From a virus, in IMG/VR virus record IMGVR_UViG_3300030328_002122, positions 366 through 64,365 of that record: 64,000 nt of DNA; one strand, written 5' to 3'. The translations under genes and the position numbers were made by a program. The notes beneath the pieces are model-generated. The model ran no database searches, was not told the origin of the DNA, and saw nothing but the letters and a program-made list of their open reading frames with translations. Every line of letters starts with the position of its first letter. Within the stretch, counting starts at the first letter, position 1. Below are positions 54,305 to 60,299 of this stretch, one piece after another.

Positions 54305-55123
54305 ATGACACAACTTATATCACCTAAAAAATTTACACACGCAGTTGGCCTTTTGAGGTCATTTTTTTTATCTAAAGGTTTTGAAGAAGTACACACACAA
54401 AACCGACTATCAATACTAGCGGCTTGCGAAGATCCAGAAAATGTCGCAACGTATAATTACATGGGAAACATATGGCCCCTGCCACAAACTGGACAAATGT
54501 GGTTAGAACATGAACTATTAACACGCCCCTCTAGTAAGGGGTTTTTTTGTGTTTCCACTAGCTATAGACAAGAACCAAATGCAATTCCTGGCAGACATGA
54601 AACAATATTTCCAATGTTTGAGTTTGAGATGCCTGGCGATATTAATGATCTCAAAAATATGGAAATAGAATTATGTAAATACATGGGATTTCCAGAATTA
54701 GAGATACAGACATACAATGAATGGAGTGACCAGTTTAATGTAAAAGAACTGGAAAACGAACACGAAGAAATTATTGATTGGGGTATGATTACAAGTTTTC
54801 CAGAGTTTACGTCACCATTTTGGAATATGTCAAGATATGAAGATGGAGTTACCAGTAAAAAGATTGATGTAATTCTAAATGGTATGGAAACAATAGGTTC
54901 TGCTGAAAGAAGTACAGACAAAGATCAAATGAAAAATACATTTGAAACAATATCAAATGGTGAGTATGCAGAATTATTATACAAACTATTTGGAAAAGAA
55001 AGAGTACAAAAAGAGTTAGATGAATTTTTGAAATATGATTTCTTCCCAAGAGTTGGGGGTGGAATTGGTATGACAAGAATGATCTCTGCGTTAGATAGAT
55101 TAGAAATGGGATTAGCGGCATGA
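54305..55123 (+). CDS. Orphan class II aminoacyl-tRNA synthetase-like catalytic core (Asp/AsnRS type)
   Basis: 272 residues. Motif 2 is visible as 'TSYRQEPNAIPGRHETIFPM' (R88, E90, R97-H98), then FEFEM. 'KIDVILNGMETIGSAERS' (186-203) corresponds to the D..LNG.EI..GS.R segment of Asp/AsnRS, and motif 3 is GGGIGMTRM (251-259, with Arg258). The N-terminal OB-fold anticodon-binding domain of real AspRS/AsnRS is absent. The product may be an amino-acid-activating enzyme like the AsnA family or archaeal AsnRS paralogues, or an unusual tRNA ligase. It lies between two terminator-like hairpins and an odd tRNA. ATP-binding arginines are kept, so activity is plausible; substrate unknown. Confidence 0.8.
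   Translation: MTQLISPKKFTHAVGLLRSFFLSKGFEEVHTQNRLSILAACEDPENVATYNYMGNIWPLPQTGQMWLEHELLTRPSSKGFFCVSTSYRQEPNAIPGRHETIFPMFEFEMPGDINDLKNMEIELCKYMGFPELEIQTYNEWSDQFNVKELENEHEEIIDWGMITSFPEFTSPFWNMSRYEDGVTSKKIDVILNGMETIGSAERSTDKDQMKNTFETISNGEYAELLYKLFGKERVQKELDEFLKYDFFPRVGGGIGMTRMISALDRLEMGLAA
54526..54548 (+). terminator. Terminator-like hairpin inside the synthetase-like gene
   Basis: CCCCT (54526-54530) pairs with AGGGG (54537-54541) round a six-base loop, followed by seven Ts (54542-54548). It is about 220 bases into the coding region (codons ~74-82). It may cause premature termination or attenuation, or be a coincidence of the Arg-Pro-Ser-Ser-Lys-Gly-Phe-Phe codons. Confidence 0.45.
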
Positions 55124-55188
55124 ACAATGAAGAATACAAAAAATATGTAAACCTATTGTGTAAGATATGGAACATTAAAAATGAGTAA
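55120..55188 (+). CDS. Possible 22-residue micro-ORF
   Basis: ATG 55120 overlaps the synthetase-like stop as ATGA, and the 22-codon frame (MNNEEYKKYVNLLCKIWNIK, then NE) ends over the ATG of the next gene. The next gene has no convincing ribosome site, so this frame could carry ribosomes across by coupling. No known family; may be fortuitous. Confidence 0.25.
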   Translation: MNNEEYKKYVNLLCKIWNIKNE

Positions 55189-55423
55189 TGAAGAAAATCA
55201 AATTGAAGATTTTAAAGATCAAGATAAAGCTGCTTTAAGAAGACAACTTGCTCAACTTAGAATGGCAAGATATACATTAGTTGCTATGGGAGTATTTACT
55301 TTTTCAATGTTTTTCGTATCAGTTGAACGAGTTAATGCTTTATCCGATATTTCAAATTTATTTTATCTCTCTGGTGCTGGAATTGTTGGAGCTTATATGG
55401 GATTTAATTCAAAGAGGTTTTAA
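55181..55423 (+). CDS. Small two-helix membrane protein
   Basis: 80 residues. A charged N terminus (1-30, 'ENQIEDFKDQDKAALRRQLA') is followed by a membrane segment ~31-47 (YTLVAMGVFTFSMFFVS) and a second ~58-75 (ISNLFYLSGAGIVGAYMGF). The end is a short basic KRF. Two short helices and this size fit a holin or a small membrane modulator, but nothing proves lysis function. It overlaps the micro-ORF, has a weak ribosome site, and lies six bases before the tRNA, so transcript processing at the tRNA would define its 3' end. Confidence 0.6.
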   Translation: MSNEENQIEDFKDQDKAALRRQLAQLRMARYTLVAMGVFTFSMFFVSVERVNALSDISNLFYLSGAGIVGAYMGFNSKRF

Positions 55424-55428
55424 AATAG

Positions 55429-55517
55429 TTTGAGGTGGTGGAATTGGTAGACACGCACAACTGTTTATTGTGTGCAAATATTTTTGCGTGAAGGTTCGAG
55501 CCCTTCCCTCAAAGCCA
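55429..55517 (+). tRNA. Class II tRNA with GTT anticodon (Leu-like body)
   Basis: 89-base cloverleaf. Acceptor stem 55429-55435 (TTTGAGG) pairs with 55507-55513 (CCTCAAA). D-arm stem GTG/CAC encloses GAATTGGTAGA. Anticodon stem CACAA (55456-55460) / TTGTG (55468-55472) has loop CTGTTTA, so anticodon GTT at 55463-55465. A 17-base variable arm has stem GCAAA/TTTGC. T-arm GAAGG / TTCGAGC / CCTTC. G73 and an encoded CCA follow. The body is Leu-like class II, yet the anticodon and G73 are Asn-type, and U1-A72 is also present. Base 37 is U rather than the usual purine. Amino acid identity is uncertain (Asn, Ser or Leu). Confidence 0.85.
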
Positions 55518-55529
55518 ACACAAAGTCGT

Positions 55530-55537
55530 TATAAATA
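55530..55537 (+). promoter_or_regulatory. T4-type late promoter box
   Basis: Exact TATAAATA 12 bases after the tRNA CCA and 18 bases before ATG 55556, inside a 16-base string identical to that upstream of gene 25. Confidence 0.8.
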
Positions 55538-55555
55538 CTTGTGAAGGAGATTACT

Positions 55556-56158
55556 ATGGCAGTTAATTTTAACTCTTTAAACAGACAACCTAGTACTTTA
55601 GATTATACACACCCAACACAGTTTAGGTTTGATATTCTAAAATTGCCTAATGTTGAATACACGATAACGTCTGCAAATGTTCCAGGCATTAGTATGTCTG
55701 GAGATGCAATAATGAATACTAGATTCAAAGGTGTTCCATTTATGGGAGATACTCTCATTTACGAAACACTTAATGTAACTTTTATAGTTCAAGAAGATTT
55801 AGCAAACTATCGTGAATTGCATGATTGGATAACTGGTATAGGATTTCCAAAAGACAACGAACAGTTTGACAGTGCTTTAAGAAACGAAATACAAACAAAG
55901 CCTGGTGCATTACCAGTAATTCCTAAACAGACTTCTAATGTAAGAAATGCACCAGTTTTAAATCCATCTGTATTGACAAGTGATGCAACAATGCATATAC
56001 TGTCTAATAAAAACAATCCGAAGATCAGAGTTAATTTTAGAGGACTTTATCCATCATCATTGTCTGGTGTAACATATAATACACAAGATTCAACTGGAGA
56101 AGGAATAACTGCTGATGTTCAGTTTCAATTTGATTTGTATGAGTTTCAAGTATTATAA
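55556..56158 (+). CDS. Tail completion/tube-like protein (gene 3 position)
   Basis: 200 residues from ATG 55556; the GTG at 55541 would place the GAAGGAG ribosome site inside the gene, so I reject it. The sequence 'YTHPTQFRFDILKLPNVEYT' followed by 'ITSANVPGISMSGDAIMNTR' and ending 'TADVQFQFDLYEFQVL' is reminiscent of tube-fold proteins (gp19/gp3 type). It lies between gene 23 and uvsY, where marine T4-like phages carry gene 3, the tube-completion factor. Identity with gp3 is inferred from position and fold-like pattern. It has its own late promoter. Confidence 0.55.
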   Translation: MAVNFNSLNRQPSTLDYTHPTQFRFDILKLPNVEYTITSANVPGISMSGDAIMNTRFKGVPFMGDTLIYETLNVTFIVQEDLANYRELHDWITGIGFPKDNEQFDSALRNEIQTKPGALPVIPKQTSNVRNAPVLNPSVLTSDATMHILSNKNNPKIRVNFRGLYPSSLSGVTYNTQDSTGEGITADVQFQFDLYEFQVL

Positions 56159-56161
56159 ATA
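56154..56161 (+). promoter_or_regulatory. T4-type late promoter box overlapping a stop codon
   Basis: Exact TATAAATA covering the stop (56156-56158) of the tail-completion-like gene. The expected start point (~56167) coincides with the first base of the structured element 56167-56260. Confidence 0.7.
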
Positions 56162-56166
56162 TATTA

Positions 56167-56260
56167 GAGTAGGAGATGGTAAACTTTAACACCAATCCTA
56201 GTTTCTTAATAGTAAGAAATAATATAAAACATAGTAAGTTTTACACCCTACTCATTTTTA
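56167..56260 (+). ncRNA. Candidate small structured RNA or structured leader of uvsY
   Basis: GAGTAGG (56167-56173) pairs with CCTACTC (56247-56253). Inside it GTAAACTT (56179-56186) pairs with AAGTTTTAC (56236-56244) with one bulge, and an inner perfect hairpin TTTCTTA / TAAGAAA (56202-56208, 56213-56219) has loop ATAG. ATTTTTA follows the outer arm. A late box sits at the right distance upstream. It may be an sRNA, a terminator for the upstream gene, or a leader. A 36-codon frame (56176-56286) also lies here but its AGGAG abuts the ATG. Confidence 0.35.
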
Positions 56261-56272
56261 GAATGGATTATT

Positions 56273-56701
56273 ATGACATTAGATGAATTGCAAAAACAAG
56301 CAGAAAAAGATTTAAAGATTGATGACGTTGAGTTAGGAGATGAATCTTTAAAAACTGCAAACCTACACCAAAAATATTTAAATATCTATAATAACTTTAG
56401 ACAATTACAATTAATGTCTGATGCACAATATCGTATTCTTTATAGAAAGAAATGGGAATATTATGGTGGTAAGTCTGATCCACAGATATATCGTGACAAT
56501 CCTTTTGACCATAAAATATTAAAACAGGATATACACATATATTTAGAATCAGATGAAGAACTTATTAAGGCTAAACAAAAAACAGAGTACAATAAAATTT
56601 GTATGGACTCATGCGAAAGAGTATTAAAACAAATACAAAGTAGAGGTTGGGATATTAAAAATGCGATTGAATGGAGAAAGTTTGTAGATGGTACTATCTA
56701 A
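56273..56701 (+). CDS. uvsY: UvsY recombination mediator
   Basis: 142 residues (T4 UvsY is 137). UvsY loads the UvsX recombinase on ssDNA coated with gp32. Sequence features match: 'LDELQKQAEKDLKIDDVELG' at the start, 'DAQYRILYRKKWEYYGGKSD' in the middle, 'FDHKILKQDIHIYLESDEEL', and 'RGWDIKNAIEWRKFVDGTI' at the end. The stop overlaps the uvsW ATG (TAATG). The weak ribosome site and the structured element upstream could limit its translation. Confidence 0.95.
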   Translation: MTLDELQKQAEKDLKIDDVELGDESLKTANLHQKYLNIYNNFRQLQLMSDAQYRILYRKKWEYYGGKSDPQIYRDNPFDHKILKQDIHIYLESDEELIKAKQKTEYNKICMDSCERVLKQIQSRGWDIKNAIEWRKFVDGTI

Positions 56702-58176
56702 TGATAGAAATATCTAAGAAGAACGAAGTATATCTTAAAGTAAACGCAGAACCAAGTATCGCAAGAACTATATCTGATTTTTTTACTTTTGAAGTTCCAG
56801 GCGCTCGTTTTATGCCTGCATTTAGAAATCGTATTTGGGATGGTAAGATAAGATTATTTTCTCCAGCTACAGGAGAACTCTATCTTGGGTTGTTGCCCTA
56901 TTTAACTAAATATTTAAAAGATTTAAATGAAGAATATTCTGTAGACAAGGATTTAAAAGATGATAAAGAAATTGACAGAGCAACATTACTTGGATATATT
57001 AGAGGACTCCGACTTAGATCTAATGGAAAAAGTATCAAGATACGTGACTATCAAATTAACGCAATATCTCACGCAATTGGAAAACATAGGGCTCTTTTGC
57101 TTAGTCCTACTGCTTCTGGTAAATCGCTTATTATTTACGTCTTAGTAAGATATTATAGTTTATTATTACAAGCTACTACCAATAATAAAATATTAATACT
57201 TGTTCCTACAACATCTTTAGTTGAACAAATGCATTCCGACTTTATTGACTATGGTTGGTTAGATGCATTTATGCAAAAAATTTATAGTGGCTATGATAAA
57301 CAAGTGACAAAAACTGTCGTTATATCTACATGGCAATCAATATATAAATTTCCTAAAAAATACTTTGAACAGTTTGGAATGGTTGTTGGTGATGAGGCTC
57401 ATCTATTTAAATCCAAATCTCTTACATCAATAATGACTAAACTTCATTTATGTAAATATAGATTTGGATTAACAGGAACATTAGATGGTATGCAAACTCA
57501 TAGGTTAGTTCTGGAAGGGTTGTTTGGTGTAGTTAATAAGATAGTATCCACAAAAGAACTTATAGATAAAAAGACACTTGCAAAGTTTTCAATACAATCT
57601 CTTGTATTATATTATCCAGAACATGAATGTAAATTAGTAAAGGATATGAAATACAAAGATGAAATAGATTATATTGTAGGTCATCAGAAAAGAAATGAAT
57701 TTATCAGGGATTTAACGCTTAATCTAAATAAGAACACTTTAGTACTATTTCAGTTGGTAGAAAAACATGGTTCTATTCTTTATGATATGATAAAACAAAA
57801 AACTGATAGAAAAGTATTTTTTGTTTATGGTGGTACTGATACAGAAACAAGAGAAGAAATTAGATCAATAACAGAGAAACAAAAAGATGCAATTATCGTG
57901 GCTTCGTATGGAACTTTTTCTACTGGAATTAACATTAGAAATCTACATAACATTGTATTTTCTTCACCTAGTAAATCTAGAATTAGAACTTTACAATCTA
58001 TAGGTAGAGGATTAAGAAAAAGTGAAACAAAAGATTCTGCAATGTTATTTGATATAGCAGATGATTTTACATATAAAACAAGAAGAAACTATACACTATC
58101 ACATTTCATGGAACGAATAAATATCTATAACGAAGAAGAATTTGATTATGAAATTAGAAGGATAAAGATAAAATGA
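56701..58176 (+). CDS. uvsW: UvsW RNA-DNA/DNA helicase
   Basis: 491 residues (T4 UvsW is 503), SF2 helicase that unwinds R-loops and branched DNA and switches replication from origin to recombination mode. I chose ATG 56701 (TAATG overlap with uvsY); an upstream in-frame start would intrude 30 bases into uvsY. The N-terminal domain ends near 130, and Walker A is SPTASGKS (135-142). DEAH is at 231-234 and motif III TGT follows. Motif VI is QSIGRGLRK (432-440). All helicase motifs are intact. Its last four bases overlap the next gene. Confidence 0.96.
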   Translation: MIEISKKNEVYLKVNAEPSIARTISDFFTFEVPGARFMPAFRNRIWDGKIRLFSPATGELYLGLLPYLTKYLKDLNEEYSVDKDLKDDKEIDRATLLGYIRGLRLRSNGKSIKIRDYQINAISHAIGKHRALLLSPTASGKSLIIYVLVRYYSLLLQATTNNKILILVPTTSLVEQMHSDFIDYGWLDAFMQKIYSGYDKQVTKTVVISTWQSIYKFPKKYFEQFGMVVGDEAHLFKSKSLTSIMTKLHLCKYRFGLTGTLDGMQTHRLVLEGLFGVVNKIVSTKELIDKKTLAKFSIQSLVLYYPEHECKLVKDMKYKDEIDYIVGHQKRNEFIRDLTLNLNKNTLVLFQLVEKHGSILYDMIKQKTDRKVFFVYGGTDTETREEIRSITEKQKDAIIVASYGTFSTGINIRNLHNIVFSSPSKSRIRTLQSIGRGLRKSETKDSAMLFDIADDFTYKTRRNYTLSHFMERINIYNEEEFDYEIRRIKIK

Positions 58177-58565
58177 CAGTAGATGCAAAAATATTAAAAC
58201 TCACTAGTGGAGAAGAAATAGTTTGTGCAATATCTAATAATCCAGATAATTCTCATATTGTTGTAGCTCATCCAATGAAGATATTTGCTCGTCCAAAGGT
58301 TACTGTAGATGGTGGTATGTCAGAAAGTTTATCTTTACATAGATGGATTCATTTTTCTGAAACAGAAAACTTTGAAGTTCCAAAATCACAAATATTGACG
58401 ATAACAAATGCTTCTGTAGGATTAGTTAAATTCTATGATTATTGTATACAACGAATGAAAAAAGAAGATAGAGAACTTGTATACCCAACTGACGAAGAAC
58501 TAGATGAAATAGAATTTGATGAAGAGTTTGATTATGTAGATGATTATTCAGATACTATACAATGA
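58173..58565 (+). CDS. Small acidic protein of unknown function
   Basis: 130 residues. The N-terminal ~95 are beta-like (TVDAKILKLTSGEEIVCAIS, then IVVAHPMKIFARPKVTVDGG), loosely like Sm/LSM-type folds. The C terminus is very acidic (DEIEFDEEFDYVDDYSD), which suggests binding to a basic protein or to polymerase. The start overlaps uvsW by four bases (ATGA), so it is coupled to uvsW. Position between uvsW and gene 55 hints at replication or transcription control. I do not recognise a named family. Confidence 0.5.
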   Translation: MTVDAKILKLTSGEEIVCAISNNPDNSHIVVAHPMKIFARPKVTVDGGMSESLSLHRWIHFSETENFEVPKSQILTITNASVGLVKFYDYCIQRMKKEDRELVYPTDEELDEIEFDEEFDYVDDYSDTIQ

Positions 58566-58638
58566 TTCTGATACCTAGCATAGTCAATATAACTTAATGT
58601 CAAGAAGAAGTCAACACATTTTGAATTTTTTTTACATA

Positions 58639-58667
58639 TTGACAAATTTGTATAAATGTATTATATT
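58639..58667 (+). promoter_or_regulatory. Sigma70-type promoter for gene 55
   Basis: TTGACA at 58639-58644, a 17-base spacer and TATATT at 58662-58667. It begins inside ACATATTGACAA, the same 12-base string as in the promoter at 63454. Host polymerase could transcribe gene 55 from here. Confidence 0.8.
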
Positions 58668-58696
58668 AGTTGTTAAAGACAAAGAAATGGGGAGTT

Positions 58697-59257
58697 ATGC
58701 CTAAAAGAGCGAAAAGCGTACACTATGTTGATAACGCACAATTTTTAATAGCCATGAAAGAATGGAAAAAAAATTGTATATCAGCAGAAGAAATCGGAGA
58801 TCCACAACCACCAGTTACAAATTATATTGGAGAATGTTTTTTAAAGATTGCAAATCATTTATCATATAGACCTAATTTTATTAACTATACATATAGAGAT
58901 GAAATGATATCTGATGGAATTGAAAACTGCTTACAATATTGCAGTAACTTTAATCCAGACAAATCAAAAAACCCCTTTGCATATTTTACACAAATCATTT
59001 ATTATGCATTTATTCGTAGAATACAAAGAGAAAAAAAACAACAACACGTTAAACATAAGATCATAGAAAATATGAATATAGATATATTGGCTGATGGTAC
59101 AGATATGGATCAAAATGCTTATGTAGATTATTTACAAAAGAATTTTCTACCTACTGAAGATGTTTACAAACCTAAGAAAAAAAAAGAACAATTAAAAGGT
59201 CTTGAAAAGTTTTATAATGAGGATAGTGAAATAAATGAAAATAGCGCTAATAACTGA
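58697..59257 (+). CDS. gp55: Late transcription sigma factor gp55
   Basis: 186 residues from ATG 58697, preceded by GGGGAG; a TTG start at 58670 would lie inside the promoter region. gp55 (T4 185 aa) is the sigma-like factor that recognises TATAAATA late promoters with gp33 and the sliding clamp gp45. 'NCLQYCSNFNPDKSKNPFAY' followed by FTQIIYYAFIRRIQREKKQQ corresponds to the sigma region 2 core, where -10 contacts lie. The C terminus is Lys/Glu-rich with the clamp-binding end not obvious. It overlaps gene 47 by 23 bases. Confidence 0.95.
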   Translation: MPKRAKSVHYVDNAQFLIAMKEWKKNCISAEEIGDPQPPVTNYIGECFLKIANHLSYRPNFINYTYRDEMISDGIENCLQYCSNFNPDKSKNPFAYFTQIIYYAFIRRIQREKKQQHVKHKIIENMNIDILADGTDMDQNAYVDYLQKNFLPTEDVYKPKKKKEQLKGLEKFYNEDSEINENSANN

Positions 59258-60299
59258 TACACATTTCGGCGCAAGGAACGACAATTTATTTTTCAACGAT
59301 TATTTCTACAAGTTTTGGGATAATGTATTTTTTCCATATGTAAAAGATAATGGAATAGATACTATTATACATCTTGGTGATATTATGGACAGACGTAAGT
59401 TTGTTTCTTATAAGATCGCAAAAGATTTTCGTGAAAGATTTATGAAACCTATTGTTGATAATAATCTCACAGTTCATATGATGGTGGGTAATCATGATAC
59501 ATTTTACAAGAATACTAACGAAGTAAATTCACTTGAGGAGTTAGTAGAGGGAAGATATCCTAATGTAAAAATATATCCAGAAGCTACAACAGTAACATTT
59601 GATAATACACCTATCATGTTTCTGCCTTGGATAAATTCAGAAAACTATTCTAATACTATGAACGCAATCAATGAAAGTAATGCACAGATTGCTATGGGCC
59701 ATTTAGAGATAAGTGGTTTTGAAATGCATAATGGACACTTTTCTGAGTCTGGACACCCATCTAACTTATTCAATAAATTTGATACAGTATTTACAGGGCA
59801 TTTTCATAAGAAGTCTGACAATGGACATATACATTATTTGGGTTCTACATATCAACTTACTTGGAGTGATAATAAATGCCCAAAGGGATTTCATGTATTT
59901 GATACTGAAACAAGACAATTAGAACGCATACTCAATCCATATAACATATTTGAGAAGGTATATTATGATGACACAACTATGGATTATATGCAGTATGATG
60001 TATCAACATTATCAGAAAAGTATGTAAAAGTTGTTGTTGTTAATAAGAAAGATATGTATAACTTTGACAGATTTATTGATAAAGTATTATCATCATCTGG
60101 AGCCTATGAGGTAAAGATTGTTGAGGACTTTAGTGATCTGGACGCATCAAATGTTGATGATGCAATTATTAATAATGCAGAAGATACCATGACTTTACTA
60201 GAACGATACATTGATGAACTTGATGTAAATCTAGATAAATCAAGACTTACAAACATGATGAAATCTTTATATGTAGAGGCAAGTGATTTAGAATTATGA
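59235..60299 (+). CDS. gp47: Recombination nuclease subunit gp47 (Mre11-like)
   Basis: 354 residues (T4 gp47 is 339), metallophosphoesterase partner of gp46 in DNA end resection and host DNA breakdown. Motifs are DTHFG (8-12, D8 and H10), GDIMDR (48-53, D49), GNHD (85-88), GHLE (155-158, H156) and TGHFH (187-191). All metal ligands are present. The ATG lies within the end of gene 55, so translation is coupled, and gene 46 starts four bases before its stop. Confidence 0.97.
   Translation: MKIALITDTHFGARNDNLFFNDYFYKFWDNVFFPYVKDNGIDTIIHLGDIMDRRKFVSYKIAKDFRERFMKPIVDNNLTVHMMVGNHDTFYKNTNEVNSLEELVEGRYPNVKIYPEATTVTFDNTPIMFLPWINSENYSNTMNAINESNAQIAMGHLEISGFEMHNGHFSESGHPSNLFNKFDTVFTGHFHKKSDNGHIHYLGSTYQLTWSDNKCPKGFHVFDTETRQLERILNPYNIFEKVYYDDTTMDYMQYDVSTLSEKYVKVVVVNKKDMYNFDRFIDKVLSSSGAYEVKIVEDFSDLDASNVDDAIINNAEDTMTLLERYIDELDVNLDKSRLTNMMKSLYVEASDLEL

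Noticed and set aside
55541-55555. GTG start five codons earlier for the tail-completion-like gene
   Set aside because: These codons are the ribosome binding site itself (GAAGGAG) for ATG 55556.
56176-56286. 36-codon frame between the tail-completion-like gene and uvsY
   Set aside because: The AGGAG directly abuts the ATG, leaving no spacing, the product looks random, and it overlaps uvsY; the base-pairing structure explains the region better.
58670-58696. TTG start for gene 55
   Set aside because: Would place the start at the transcription start region, before the GGGGAG site; MPKRAK at 58697 is the better start.
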